NCBI RefSeq assembly: GCF_005886805.2
Contig: NZ_CP045429.1
Location: 1,024,501 to 1,088,500 of the forward strand
From: Pseudoalteromonas rubra
Lineage (GTDB): Bacteria; Pseudomonadota; Gammaproteobacteria; Enterobacterales; Alteromonadaceae
Reading direction: 5' to 3'
Length of the DNA: 64,000 nt
Shown: in pieces, positions 16,935 to 27,504 of the stretch
How the letters are laid out: each line of letters starts with the position of its first letter
Position numbering within the stretch: the stretch's first letter is position 1
Made by a program: the position numbers and the translations under genes
Notes under the pieces: generated by a model
The model's database searches: none
What the model saw: only the letters and a program-made list of their open reading frames with translations
What the model was told of the DNA's origin: nothing

Positions 16935-19355
16935 ATGCAAATAAGAAATTGGTTTACACGACATCCTCTGTTGTGCCGGTTTGGCACCTTTATTTTGGCA
17001 CCGTCAGTACTGTGTGCTTATGTGGCATATCAGCAACAGGTCATTTCAGCTTTACCGCAAGCGGGGGCAAGTGCGGTCTCGGTTGCTGTCCAGGAGCAGG
17101 TTACGGTAACGCGCGACGCACATGGTGTGCCATATATTGATGCGGATTCAATGGCAGATGCTTATTTTGCGATGGGCTATCTGCATGCACAAGACAGGCT
17201 GTGGCAGTTAGAGTTACAACGCAGGCTCAGTGCCGGTAAGTTGAGTGAGGTGTTTGGCAAAGAGAGCCTGAACTATGACGTTTGGGTTCGCACGTTGGGG
17301 CTCTATGAGGTGGCTGAACAAAGTAAGGCTTATTTGTCTGAGCAGGCTTTGGCGTCATTGCAGTCTTATACGGCCGGGATCAATGAATTCCTGAACCAGC
17401 AACCTACACTGCCAATTGAGTTTACTATGCTCGGGATTACGCCAGCGCCATGGCGTGTTGAAGATTCACTGGCATGGATGAAAATGTTTTCTCTCAGTAT
17501 GTCGGGCAACCTGGAAGAAGAGATCCAGCGTAGTGTGGCATTAAAAACATTACCCAAAACCTTGTTCGCCGAGTTTTTCGGATCTGAACTGGTGCCGTCA
17601 GAGTCACTGGGCGAAGGGCAGGTTGCCAGCCTGTCGGGGTTACATCACACCATTAAGCAATTGGAAACCGACTATAAGATTGGCGGTAAACATATAGGCA
17701 GTAACGCTTGGGTGGTTTCTGCTGAAAAAAGTGCATCTGGCAGTGCTATCTTGGCCAATGACCCGCACCTGGGTCTGCAAATTCCCTCTTTGTGGTATGC
17801 CGTATCGCAGCAATTGCCAGACTCTCAGTTACAGGGTATGAGTTTGGTCGGGTTACCTGTCATTGTATTTGGTCAGAATAATTACATTGCCTGGGGTGGC
17901 ACCAATATGGAGGCTGACCTGCAAGATCTGATTGTGGAACAAATCCATCCGGAAGACCCCACGCTGTATCGCTACCAGCAACAGTGGCTACCTTTTACAG
18001 AGCGCACTGAATATATCAAAGTGAAAAGTGATTTTCCGAGTCTACTTAAGCCCACCTATCGGGATGTTGAACTGAAGATCAAAGAAACGCTGACCGGTCC
18101 CGTGATCAGTAAAGCCGGTTTGCCTCAGGCAGTGTCTCTGCGCTGGACGGCATTGCAGGCACAGGACACCACTTATGAAGGCTTTTTTCACATTAATCAT
18201 GCCCAGAACTGGCAGCAGTTTAAGCAGGCTGCGGATAAAATTGCATCACCCAGTCTGAATCTGTTTTATGCAGATAAGCAAGATAACATTGGTTTTACTG
18301 GCGCGGGTAATATTCCGGTTCGCGAGCGTGGCACAGGTATATTACCGACTAAACGGGGTGCTGAGGGAGATGTATGGCAAGGGTTCATTCCAAAAGATGA
18401 GATGCCGAGCGAATTCAATCCACCACGAGGTTACATCATTAATGCCAATAACCGTAATGTGGCATCGAGTTACCCTTATCATATTTCTTCCAGCTTTGCG
18501 GACCCTGCCCGTGCAGAGCGCATTGAACAGCTACTCAATACACAGCCACTGGATGTGAATTACATCAAACAGATGCAGATGGATGTAAAAGACCTGACGG
18601 TTATCAAGTTAAAGAGTGTGATGGAAACGGTCGTCGCGGAAGACCTGTGGCAGCAAGAAGCGCTTGACCATCTGAAAACCTGGCAAGGAGATGCTCCGAC
18701 CGACAGTATTGCCGCAACGATTTTTTATACCTGGGCGAGACAAATATACCGAGTCTTACTCAATGATGAGCTCATTCCTGCATGGAATGAGAAAGCGGCA
18801 ACGCGCCAGCTACTGGGTCTGCGTGGCAGAGTGAGTTACGACCAGCTGGCTGAGCTGCTGGCGCAAAACACCCCGCTATGTGACGACACCAACACGCTAG
18901 AAACAGAATCTTGTGAAGAAGTATTACTCTCAGCGCTAGACAGAACTTTAATCCTGAACAGTAAGTTACAGGGGGATGAAATTGACAACTGGCAATGGGG
19001 TAAGTTTCAGACGACTCGATACGACCATATGCCGTTTGGCAAGGTGAAGCATCTCAATAAGGTGTTCTCACGAGAGGTAGCGACCGGTGGTTCCACCAAT
19101 ACCGTTAATGTAGCGGCAGGTTTCTACGAAAAAGACAATGGCTTTATTCAGAACTATGGTGCCGGGTTCAGACAGATTATTGATTTGGGCGGACGCTATG
19201 AGTTTATGAACTCTACGGGGCAGTCTGGTCAGGTCGCCAGCGCGCATTATGACGACATGATCACTCTGTTCGCTAAGGGACAGTATGTGTCATTTGAATC
19301 ACCCACAGAGGCATCTCGCAAGCTAACGCTAACCCCGAATCAAGGGCAGGAGTAA
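16935..19355 (+). CDS. Penicillin-acylase-type Ntn hydrolase (peptidase S45 family), probable lipopeptide deacylase
   Basis: The family cleaves amide-linked acyl chains after self-processing into alpha and beta subunits. Counting from the ATG at 16935, the protein is 806 residues with an N-terminal signal or anchor (about 11-32, LLCRFGTFILAPSVLCAYVAY). The alpha region contains DAHGVPYIDADS and AYFAMGYLHAQDRLWQLE. The Gly-Ser cleavage point is at Ser256 (HIGSNAWVVS), which becomes the beta-subunit nucleophile; NDPHLGLQIPSLWY follows. In-frame ATGs at 16890 and 16902 are possible, but the first would put the palindrome inside the coding region. It leads the NRPS operon, 3 bp before the exporter. 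This suggests periplasmic removal of a fatty acid from the peptide, as PvdQ does for pyoverdine; quorum-signal acylase activity is an alternative. Confidence 0.88.
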   Translation: MQIRNWFTRHPLLCRFGTFILAPSVLCAYVAYQQQVISALPQAGASAVSVAVQEQVTVTRDAHGVPYIDADSMADAYFAMGYLHAQDRLWQLELQRRLSAGKLSEVFGKESLNYDVWVRTLGLYEVAEQSKAYLSEQALASLQSYTAGINEFLNQQPTLPIEFTMLGITPAPWRVEDSLAWMKMFSLSMSGNLEEEIQRSVALKTLPKTLFAEFFGSELVPSESLGEGQVASLSGLHHTIKQLETDYKIGGKHIGSNAWVVSAEKSASGSAILANDPHLGLQIPSLWYAVSQQLPDSQLQGMSLVGLPVIVFGQNNYIAWGGTNMEADLQDLIVEQIHPEDPTLYRYQQQWLPFTERTEYIKVKSDFPSLLKPTYRDVELKIKETLTGPVISKAGLPQAVSLRWTALQAQDTTYEGFFHINHAQNWQQFKQAADKIASPSLNLFYADKQDNIGFTGAGNIPVRERGTGILPTKRGAEGDVWQGFIPKDEMPSEFNPPRGYIINANNRNVASSYPYHISSSFADPARAERIEQLLNTQPLDVNYIKQMQMDVKDLTVIKLKSVMETVVAEDLWQQEALDHLKTWQGDAPTDSIAATIFYTWARQIYRVLLNDELIPAWNEKAATRQLLGLRGRVSYDQLAELLAQNTPLCDDTNTLETESCEEVLLSALDRTLILNSKLQGDEIDNWQWGKFQTTRYDHMPFGKVKHLNKVFSREVATGGSTNTVNVAAGFYEKDNGFIQNYGAGFRQIIDLGGRYEFMNSTGQSGQVASAHYDDMITLFAKGQYVSFESPTEASRKLTLTPNQGQE

Positions 19356-19358
19356 ACC

Positions 19359-21092
19359 GTGAATTTATTAAAACTATTTAGTGAGAGCTATCCCAACCGT
19401 GTGTTTATCTCGGTGTTGTTGGGAGCCATTTCAGGGATTTTATATTCGGGGCTTATTCCCTTTGTACTGATGAGTATTGAGAGTCCGACACCCGGATTGC
19501 AGTTGGCTGAAGTTCCGCATGCACGATATGGGCTACTGGAAGTCGCAAACTATAAACTGGCTGCGTTGTTTTTTCTGGCCTGTACATTCATTCTGATCAT
19601 GAGAAGCCTGTCAGAGATTTTACTGCAGCGCGTTGCAACGGATGTTGCCAGAAAACTTAGAGTGAGTTTTTACGATAAAATTTCCAGAACGCCTTTGTAT
19701 GCCATTGAGAAAATGGGCTCGTCTAAACTGGTTGCTTCTGTGAATCTGGATGTACCAAGGATCGTTAATGGCGCACGTGCATTACCCCTGTTGCTGATCA
19801 ATCTGGTGACTTTAGTCGGTATGCTGGGTTTTCTGGTCTACCTCAATGATGAAGTCTTTAAGATGGTGATGATCGCTATTGCGTTTGGCATCCTGGCGTA
19901 TCAAGTCCCCATGTATTTTGGCAACAAGCTGCTGACGCGTTCTCGAGAGTACCGGGATGCAATTCAGGAAGGTGTGAATGGTTTGCTCTCTGGCGCAAAG
20001 GAGCTCAAGCTCGATGCGCAAAAGCGTGCTTATTTTCATCAGGACGCTTTGCTGAGCAATGAAAAAAACATTCTTAAAAATGAGAAAGCCGCGCAATCTG
20101 TGCTGATATCAACCATCAACTTTGGTGATTTAATTTGTTTCTTTGTCATCGGTGCGCTGTGTTTTATTTTCGTGAATTACCACTCCATCAGTAATAGCGA
20201 GTTGGTCGCGGTAATCATGGCTTTATTGTACGTGACCGGCCCCATCGCTGTCTTGCTGAATGCTTTGCCTCAGATGATGATGGCGACGATTTCATACAAG
20301 AAGTTTAATACGCTGCTCAATGAATTACCTGAAGAGGAAATCGAGTATCAGATTTCAGATGTGCCTAGCTGGCAGACACTGCGCTTCGATAAAGTTGAGT
20401 TTGCTTATCCCAGTGATCAGGATGAGGCTGGCTTCGCTGTTGGTCCAATCGACCTGACACTGAATCGTGGCGAAATCGTCTTTATAGTTGGCTCGAATGG
20501 CTCCGGCAAATCAACTCTCAGTAAATTGTTGACGCTGCATTATCAGGCGGTTGGCGGGCACATTTATTTCGATGATGCGGCACTGAACAACACCAATATC
20601 GAAAGCTACAGACAAGGGATCAGTGCTATCTACTCTAACTACTACTTGTTTGCAAAAATTCTCAAAGAGTTGGATGACGCCACGATGGAGCTGATCCAGC
20701 ATTATCTGAAACTGTTACACCTGGATCACAAGGTCACGATAGAAGACGGTTATTTCTCTACCGTGTCGTTATCTGATGGTCAGCGTAAACGTCTCGCTTT
20801 GCTGGTGGCCTTTTTAGAAGACAAGCAGGTGTATTTGTTCGATGAATGGGCCGCTGATCAGGACCCAATTTTCAAAGAAGTCTTTTATAAACGCATCTTA
20901 CCCAGCCTCAAAGCAAAGCAGAAATTGGTCATTGCCATCACGCACGATGATAAGTATTTCGACCTGGCAGACAGGGTCATTGTGATGGAAGGCGGCAAGG
21001 TCGTAGAGCAGACCTCATACACACAATACTTCGACAAATTACAGTTAAACCAGTCCGCCAAAAACGATTTTCTGGCAGAGGTAGGAGCTTAA
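19359..21092 (+). CDS. Cyclic-peptide-export ABC transporter (SyrD/PvdE-like)
   Basis: 577 residues with fused membrane and nucleotide-binding domains. About six hydrophobic segments occupy residues 1-300 (for example FISVLLGAISGILYSGLIPF and GDLICFFVIGALCFIFV). The ATPase half has Walker A VGSNGSGKS at about 376-384, signature SLSDGQRKR at about 470, Walker B VYLFDEWAADQDP at about 491, and the H-loop AITHDD. The DEWAADQDP form is characteristic of the SyrD/PvdE group that carries NRPS products across the inner membrane. It starts at GTG 19359 with AGGAG overlapping the acylase stop. NRPS1 begins 1 bp after its stop, so synthesis, export and deacylation are one operon. Confidence 0.92.
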   Translation: MNLLKLFSESYPNRVFISVLLGAISGILYSGLIPFVLMSIESPTPGLQLAEVPHARYGLLEVANYKLAALFFLACTFILIMRSLSEILLQRVATDVARKLRVSFYDKISRTPLYAIEKMGSSKLVASVNLDVPRIVNGARALPLLLINLVTLVGMLGFLVYLNDEVFKMVMIAIAFGILAYQVPMYFGNKLLTRSREYRDAIQEGVNGLLSGAKELKLDAQKRAYFHQDALLSNEKNILKNEKAAQSVLISTINFGDLICFFVIGALCFIFVNYHSISNSELVAVIMALLYVTGPIAVLLNALPQMMMATISYKKFNTLLNELPEEEIEYQISDVPSWQTLRFDKVEFAYPSDQDEAGFAVGPIDLTLNRGEIVFIVGSNGSGKSTLSKLLTLHYQAVGGHIYFDDAALNNTNIESYRQGISAIYSNYYLFAKILKELDDATMELIQHYLKLLHLDHKVTIEDGYFSTVSLSDGQRKRLALLVAFLEDKQVYLFDEWAADQDPIFKEVFYKRILPSLKAKQKLVIAITHDDKYFDLADRVIVMEGGKVVEQTSYTQYFDKLQLNQSAKNDFLAEVGA

Positions 21093-21093
21093 G

Positions 21094-24000
21094 ATGACAC
21101 ACTCTCAATGGCAATTAACCGCTTCGCAGCGCGACATACTATTAGATCAGCTCTATTTCCCGGATAGCCCTATTTACAACATTGGTGGCTATATCGTCTG
21201 CGACAACATTGACTGCACCCAACTGGCACAGGCACATAAAGCACTGATTCACAGTCATGAAGCATTTCAGATGCGTATTAGTCAGCAAGGCGAAGAATTC
21301 ACCGCTTATCTGAGCCAGGATCTGGATGACAGCCTGCCAGTGATTGATTTTAGCGCCGAAGCAGAGGCTGAGCGCAGTGCTAAGGCCTGGCTCGAAACGC
21401 AGTTCGCTCGCACTCAGGCAGTGTTTGATACGCAACTGGCCAAAGGCTTCCTGCTTAAAATATCTCAGCAACAGCACTGGTATGTTGGCTTAAGTCATCA
21501 TCTTGCAATGGATGGTTTCGGTTTTGCGATCTGGGTTCAGCAGTTGGCTCATTTGTATAACGGTGAGCAGACACAGGACGATGCCAGATTGTCGCTCGAT
21601 GGGATAGCACAGTTAGATAATACTTATCGTGAGAGTGCTAAATATCAAAAAGACGCGGCATTTTGGCAGGAGTATCTCGACGATTATTTGGGGGAACGCC
21701 TGCCTGAACGCTACTTTAGTGATACGGATCAGCAACACAGCACCCGGGCCATTTATCCGCTTTCCAGAACGGTTTTTGATAGTTTGCATGCGCATGCAGG
21801 TCGTCATAAGTTAGGGGCCGCTCAGGTGTTGCTGGCAACACTGGCTTACTACTTTTCTTTGCATACCAATCAGGCAACCCTGTTGTTTGGCAATCCGAGC
21901 CACAACCGTAAAACGGCGCTGCAAAAACAAAAGCTGTCAGTCTTTACCAGCATTAGTCCATTGCTGATTTCCACACAGGGGGTGGACGTCATGAGCGAGC
22001 TGGTAAAACAGGTTGCGCAGACGCAAAAAGCAACCTACAGGCATCAGAAGTACCCACTGGGCCAGCTCCTCAAAGACCAGCAACACAGTGGTGAGCAGGG
22101 TAGCTTCTTTGATTTTAGTTTTAACTATCTGACGCTGAATTTTGCCGATATTCACTTTTCAAATCAGGCTGCACGTTTTCATTACCTCAATGCCAATGCT
22201 GAAAAGATCCCCTTCACTCTAACGGTATGGGATAACAATGACACGGACCTGGAACTACAAATTGATTTTAACCATCGTTACTTTGAGCAGGCTGATATTG
22301 ATGCCATAGAGCAAAGATATCAACGCGCACTGGCCTATCTGGGTGAGCATGGCCTCGATTGTGCACTGACCGACTTGCCATTTTCGAGCCCGGCGGAGCA
22401 GCAATGGTTGCTGGGACGTTCGGCCAGCCCACTTAGTTATGACACAGAACTCAGCCTGCACGAACAAATCAGCCGTCAGGCCCAGCTAACACCGGATGCC
22501 ATCGCCATTGATATGCCTGGCGGTCGCACACTGAGCTATGCCCAGCTGGACGCCGGTGCCAATCGCATTGCCGCGTACTTGCAGCAGCACTATTCACTCA
22601 GCGCCGACAGCATGGTGGGCGTCAGTACTGTGCGACATGCCGAGATGGTGATGGCCATACTGGCCATCCTGAAAACCGGTGCCGCCTATTTGCCGCTCGA
22701 TCCGGGCTATCCCAGTGCCCGACTGGCACAGATCATTGATGACGCTAAACCAGTCGTGACCCTCACCGATAACCCGGCCATCCTGCAAGGCCTGGCCACC
22801 GACACGCTGAGTCTGGCGACGCTGAATGATGCCGCTGTCTCCACTCCTTACCAACCGGTGGCACATCAGGGCGGTAATCTGGCCTACGCCATTTATACCT
22901 CAGGGTCGACCGGTAAACCTAAGGGCGTGGCGATCAGCCACCGTAACATCAATGCACTGCTGAGCTGGGCTGACACAGTCTACAGCCGCGAGGATTATGC
23001 CCGGGTGCTGTGCAGCACCTCCATCAACTTTGACCTGTCGGCGTTTGAATTGTTTTTCACCCTCACTCGCGGCGGCACCTGTGTACTGGTCGACAATGCC
23101 CTGAGCCTGCTGACGCAGCCGGTTGAGGTCTCCCTGATCAATACGGTGCCGTCGGCCATTAAAGCCCTGCTGGAGCAGGGGGGGATTCCGGCTGGCGTGC
23201 GGGTCGTGAACCTGGCCGGTGAGCCGCTGGGTCGCGACGTGGTCAATCAGTTACTGCGCGACGGACACTGCGAGCGGGTCTATAACCTTTATGGCCCCTC
23301 GGAAGACACCACCTATTCAACCAGTGCCTGCTTCACCGAGGAAATCGACCATGCGCCGGGGATCGGCCAGGTGATCAGCAACACCCAGGCGTTTATTCTG
23401 AATGACCAGCTGGCGCTGCTGCCGTATGGCGCAACCGGTGAGTTGTACCTGGGCGGTGACGGCCTGGCACGGGGCTACCTGAACCAGTCTGAGCTGAGTG
23501 CCGAGCGCTTTATTGATAACCCTTTTTATGACCCTGAGGTGGCAGGCAGTTCAACACGCTTGTACCGCACCGGCGACTTAGTGCGCTATCAGAGCGATGG
23601 TACGCTGGCGTTTGTGGGCCGGGCAGACGATCAGGTTAAAATTCGCGGCTTCCGGGTGGAGCTGGGTGAGATAAGCGAGCAGCTGAGCCGTCAGGCGGCC
23701 ATCGACAGTGCCGTGGTACTGGCGAAAAGCGGTGCCAACGGCACCTACCTGGTGGCCTATATTCAGCCAGCAGAGGCGCTGGATGAGGCGGCGCATTCTG
23801 ACTTTATCAGTGCGGCACTGAGCGAGCTGGCAGGGTGTTTACCCGATTACATGGTGCCGAAACTGGGCCGGGTGATCCCACACTGGCCACTGACCGCCAA
23901 CGGTAAAATTAATAAAAAGGCGCTGCCAGAGGTGGACCCGGGGGCGCAGCAGGACCACTACGTTGCCCCGCAAACTGACCTCGAGCAGGCGGTGTGTGAG

Positions 24001-27000
24001 ATCTGGGCTGAATTACTGCACCTTGATGCCACGCAGATCAGCACCACAGCGAGCTTCTTTGCATTGGGCGGACATTCCCTGTTATCGGTTAAGCTGGCCG
24101 CCACATTGCGCGCACAGCTGGCAGTGGAGCTGCCACTGAGTACGTTATTCAATGCCACCACCGTGGCTGAGCAGGCCAAAGCCGTTGCCGCAGCACAGGG
24201 GCAGGCATTGCGCGAGGACATTAAAGCCCTGCCCAGAGTGATGCAGGATGACCCTCGGCTGGGTCAGCATCGTGTTGCCCCGTTGTCTTATGCTCAGCAG
24301 CGGTTATGGTTTATCGACCAGCTGGAGCAGGGTACACCACAATACAATATGCCGGCGGCCTTTGCGGTTGACGGCGAGCTGGACCTGACGGTGGTTGAGG
24401 CCGTCCTGCAAACCATCATTGCCCGTCATGAGGTGCTCAGAACCGTATATCGCGATGACGTGCAGGTGATCCGCCAGGACGCCGGCTTCACCCTGAGCTA
24501 TGAGGATGTGCGGGCTCTGAGCGAGACGGCGCAGCAACAGGCGATTGCCGGGGCGATGGCGCAACAGCTGAGCCAGCCGTTTGACCTGACCCGCGAGGTG
24601 ATGGTGCGTGCAGGCTATATTCAGACCACTGAGCGCAGCGGCGTGCTGCTGTTCAATATGCACCACATTGCCTCCGACGGCTGGTCGATGCAGGTGCTGA
24701 TCAACGAATTTACAACACTCTATCAGGCATACAGCCAGGGCGAGGACAACCCGCTGGCCCCGCTGAGCATTCAGTATGCAGACTACGCACAGTGGCAGCA
24801 CACCCACTTAAATCACGAGGTGCTGGATACGCAGCTGGGTTACTGGCAGCAGCAACTGGCTGACTTGCCTTCTGTGCACAGTCTGCCGTTAGACTACCCG
24901 CGTCCGGCACTCAAGCAGCACCAGGGGGGGCAGGTGAAAAGTACCCTCAGTGCACAAGTGGCGCAGGGGCTGAGTAAACTGGCCAGTGCACAGGGGCTGA
25001 CGCCTTTCATGTTACTGCACGGGGCCTTGTCGCTGTTGCTGTCGAGACACAGTAATGCCCGGGACATCGTCATCGGGACACCGGTGGCCAACCGCATGCA
25101 GGCCGAGTTGGCACCGCTGATAGGCTTTTTTGTTAACACCCTGGTGCTGAACGTCAACACCGACCAGCCGAGCCTGGCAGACTACCTGGCCCATGTGAAA
25201 GCCGTCCATTTAGGTGCTCAGTCACATCAGGATGTGCCGTTCGAGCAGCTGGTTGAACAGCTGAATGTGCCCCGCAGCAGTGCCTACACGCCACTGTTTC
25301 AGGTGATGCTGACAACCCGCACCGACTATGCGGTAACGGAGCAGGCTACCAGTCAGGGCTGGTCTTTAGGCGAGGCGCAGCTGAGCCCGCTGGCAGAGGA
25401 TGCGGTGATTGCCAAGTTTGACCTGGACATCGACCTGACACTGAGCGACGCCGGGGTAGAGATGTGCTGGACCTACGACAAGGCGTTGTTCAGCGCAGCC
25501 CGGATTGAGACGCTGAGCCGTCATCTGGGTACCTTACTGACAACCCTGGCACAGCAGGCACCAGCCACCTTGCTGGCGCACGCTCCGGATACCCTTGCGA
25601 TGTTGTCGGCAGCCGAGCAACACACGCTGCTGTCAACACTGAACGACAACACACTGAGCTATGACACCACGCAGAGCATTCATGGCTTATTTGAACAACA
25701 GGTGCAGCGTACGCCACAGGCAACGGCACTGATTTTTAACGGGCAGCACATCAGCTATGAGGTGCTGAACCAGCGTGCCAATCAGCTGGCGCATTATCTG
25801 CTGAGCGAACATCAGGTGACACCGGAAACGCCGCTGGGCGTGTGCAGCAGCCGCTCGGTTGAGATGGTGGTGAGTATCCTGGCGATACTAAAAGCCGGTG
25901 GGGCGTATGTGCCGCTGGACCCGAGTTATCCGGCCAGCCGGTTAGGCTATATAGCCAAAGATGCGGGGCTGACACACATTCTGGCGTATGACGCAGGTCT
26001 GCCGGTTGCACAGGCGCTGATGGCAGAGCAGGGCGGCAGTGCCGTGGATATTGCGACGCTGACACTGAGCGCTTATGCGCAACACAACCCGGCGTTGACG
26101 GCCCTTGGTGGGGATAAGCTGGCCTATGCCATTTACACCTCAGGGTCGACCGGTCAGCCTAAGGGCGTGGCCATCAGCCACCGCAATGTCAACGCACTGC
26201 TGAGCTGGGCCGACACCGAATACAACCGTGAAGATTATGCGCGGATGTTATGCAGCACTTCAATCAACTTTGACCTGTCGGCCTTTGAACTGTTTTTACC
26301 TCTGACCCGTGGTGGCAGCTGTGTGCTGGTTGACAGTGCCCTGAGTTTGCTGACGACGCCGGTGGAGGTCACGTTAATCAATACGGTGCCCTCGGCGATT
26401 AAAGCGCTGCTGGAGCAGGGAGGCATTCCGGCGGGTGTACGGGTGGTGAACCTGGCAGGCGAGCCGCTGGGCCGCGACGTGGTGAATCAGTTACTCGCCG
26501 GTGAGCACTGTGAGCGGGTGTATAACCTCTACGGTCCGTCAGAAGACACCACTTATTCAACCTGTGCGCGCTTTACTCAGCCCCTGGACGAGGCGCCGAG
26601 TATCGGACGGGTGATTAACAACAGTCAGGCGTTCATCCTCAATGATAAGCTGGCGCTGCTGCCGTATGGCACCACCGGGGAGCTATACCTGGGCGGTGAC
26701 GGGCTGGCGCGGGGTTATCTGAATCAGCCACAGCTGAGTGCCGAACGCTTCATCGACAATCCATTTTATGATGCCAATGTGGCAGGCAGCTCAAAGCGCC
26801 TGTACCGCACCGGCGACTTAGTGCGCTATCAGGCGGATGGCAACTTAGCCTTCGTGGGACGCGCAGACGATCAAGTGAAGATCCGGGGTTTCCGGGTGGA
26901 GCTGGGCGAGATAAGCGAACAGCTGAGTCGTCAGGCGGCCATCGACAGCGCGGTGGTGCTGGCGAAAAGCGGAGCCAACGGCCTGTATCTGGTGGCTTAT

Positions 27001-27504
27001 GTTCATCCTGCTCAGACACTGGATGAGGCTGAGCACGCCGACTTCATCACGGCTGCACTGACGAGCCTGGCAGCGTGTTTACCGGAATACATGGTGCCGA
27101 GGCTGGGCAAGGTGGTCCCTGAGTGGCCGCTGACAGCCAGTGGCAAGATCAACAAAAAGGCGCTGCCGGAGGTGGATGCCACCGCACTGCAGGGCCGTTA
27201 CGTAGCGCCGCAAACAGACACAGAGCAGGCGGTATGTGAGATTTGGGCGCAGCTGCTCAATGTAGAGGCCAGCCAGATAAGTACACAGACAGACTTTTTC
27301 GAGCTGGGCGGACATTCACTGCTTGTGATGCGCCTGGTAACCCGACTTAACGACACTTTTGCGATCAACCTGGCTATTCAGGATTTATATCAGCAAATGA
27401 CCGTCGCCAACATCAGTCGCCATATCGACGACATCTTCACTTTGCATGCCAGTGACACGACGCACAGTCCCGCTGCATCCGACTTCGAGGAATTTACCCT
27501 ATGA
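21094..27504 (+). CDS. NRPS1: loading/initiation synthetase, modules 1-2 (Cstarter-A-T-C-A-T)
   Basis: 2136 residues. The first condensation domain (about 5-430, HHLAMDG) is unlike the others (YFPDSPIYNIGGYIV) and has no docking domain before it. This fits a starter domain acylating the first amino acid. A1 spans about 452-950, T1 Ser995 (LGGHSLLSV), C2 from about 1061 (HHIASDG), A2 from about 1527, and T2 Ser2075. Both A pockets read D-L-F-N-N-A-L-T-Y, which I recall as an alanine-type code. AGGAG precedes the ATG. The acidic C-terminal tail SDFEEFTL is a candidate docking motif for NRPS2. The stop overlaps the NRPS2 start (ATGA). From A1 onward it is nearly identical to NRPS2. Confidence 0.93.
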   Translation: MTHSQWQLTASQRDILLDQLYFPDSPIYNIGGYIVCDNIDCTQLAQAHKALIHSHEAFQMRISQQGEEFTAYLSQDLDDSLPVIDFSAEAEAERSAKAWLETQFARTQAVFDTQLAKGFLLKISQQQHWYVGLSHHLAMDGFGFAIWVQQLAHLYNGEQTQDDARLSLDGIAQLDNTYRESAKYQKDAAFWQEYLDDYLGERLPERYFSDTDQQHSTRAIYPLSRTVFDSLHAHAGRHKLGAAQVLLATLAYYFSLHTNQATLLFGNPSHNRKTALQKQKLSVFTSISPLLISTQGVDVMSELVKQVAQTQKATYRHQKYPLGQLLKDQQHSGEQGSFFDFSFNYLTLNFADIHFSNQAARFHYLNANAEKIPFTLTVWDNNDTDLELQIDFNHRYFEQADIDAIEQRYQRALAYLGEHGLDCALTDLPFSSPAEQQWLLGRSASPLSYDTELSLHEQISRQAQLTPDAIAIDMPGGRTLSYAQLDAGANRIAAYLQQHYSLSADSMVGVSTVRHAEMVMAILAILKTGAAYLPLDPGYPSARLAQIIDDAKPVVTLTDNPAILQGLATDTLSLATLNDAAVSTPYQPVAHQGGNLAYAIYTSGSTGKPKGVAISHRNINALLSWADTVYSREDYARVLCSTSINFDLSAFELFFTLTRGGTCVLVDNALSLLTQPVEVSLINTVPSAIKALLEQGGIPAGVRVVNLAGEPLGRDVVNQLLRDGHCERVYNLYGPSEDTTYSTSACFTEEIDHAPGIGQVISNTQAFILNDQLALLPYGATGELYLGGDGLARGYLNQSELSAERFIDNPFYDPEVAGSSTRLYRTGDLVRYQSDGTLAFVGRADDQVKIRGFRVELGEISEQLSRQAAIDSAVVLAKSGANGTYLVAYIQPAEALDEAAHSDFISAALSELAGCLPDYMVPKLGRVIPHWPLTANGKINKKALPEVDPGAQQDHYVAPQTDLEQAVCEIWAELLHLDATQISTTASFFALGGHSLLSVKLAATLRAQLAVELPLSTLFNATTVAEQAKAVAAAQGQALREDIKALPRVMQDDPRLGQHRVAPLSYAQQRLWFIDQLEQGTPQYNMPAAFAVDGELDLTVVEAVLQTIIARHEVLRTVYRDDVQVIRQDAGFTLSYEDVRALSETAQQQAIAGAMAQQLSQPFDLTREVMVRAGYIQTTERSGVLLFNMHHIASDGWSMQVLINEFTTLYQAYSQGEDNPLAPLSIQYADYAQWQHTHLNHEVLDTQLGYWQQQLADLPSVHSLPLDYPRPALKQHQGGQVKSTLSAQVAQGLSKLASAQGLTPFMLLHGALSLLLSRHSNARDIVIGTPVANRMQAELAPLIGFFVNTLVLNVNTDQPSLADYLAHVKAVHLGAQSHQDVPFEQLVEQLNVPRSSAYTPLFQVMLTTRTDYAVTEQATSQGWSLGEAQLSPLAEDAVIAKFDLDIDLTLSDAGVEMCWTYDKALFSAARIETLSRHLGTLLTTLAQQAPATLLAHAPDTLAMLSAAEQHTLLSTLNDNTLSYDTTQSIHGLFEQQVQRTPQATALIFNGQHISYEVLNQRANQLAHYLLSEHQVTPETPLGVCSSRSVEMVVSILAILKAGGAYVPLDPSYPASRLGYIAKDAGLTHILAYDAGLPVAQALMAEQGGSAVDIATLTLSAYAQHNPALTALGGDKLAYAIYTSGSTGQPKGVAISHRNVNALLSWADTEYNREDYARMLCSTSINFDLSAFELFLPLTRGGSCVLVDSALSLLTTPVEVTLINTVPSAIKALLEQGGIPAGVRVVNLAGEPLGRDVVNQLLAGEHCERVYNLYGPSEDTTYSTCARFTQPLDEAPSIGRVINNSQAFILNDKLALLPYGTTGELYLGGDGLARGYLNQPQLSAERFIDNPFYDANVAGSSKRLYRTGDLVRYQADGNLAFVGRADDQVKIRGFRVELGEISEQLSRQAAIDSAVVLAKSGANGLYLVAYVHPAQTLDEAEHADFITAALTSLAACLPEYMVPRLGKVVPEWPLTASGKINKKALPEVDATALQGRYVAPQTDTEQAVCEIWAQLLNVEASQISTQTDFFELGGHSLLVMRLVTRLNDTFAINLAIQDLYQQMTVANISRHIDDIFTLHASDTTHSPAASDFEEFTL
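22450..27325 (+). repeat. 4.9-kb A-T-C-A-T duplication, copy 1
   Basis: This block matches 29112-33987 at a constant offset of 6662 bases at both ends, so there is no net indel. About a dozen amino-acid differences fall mostly in A1 and T1; from the C2 domain to just before T2 (about 3 kb) I see none, only a few silent changes. Similarity drops sharply after GGHSLLV in T2. Confidence 0.9.
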
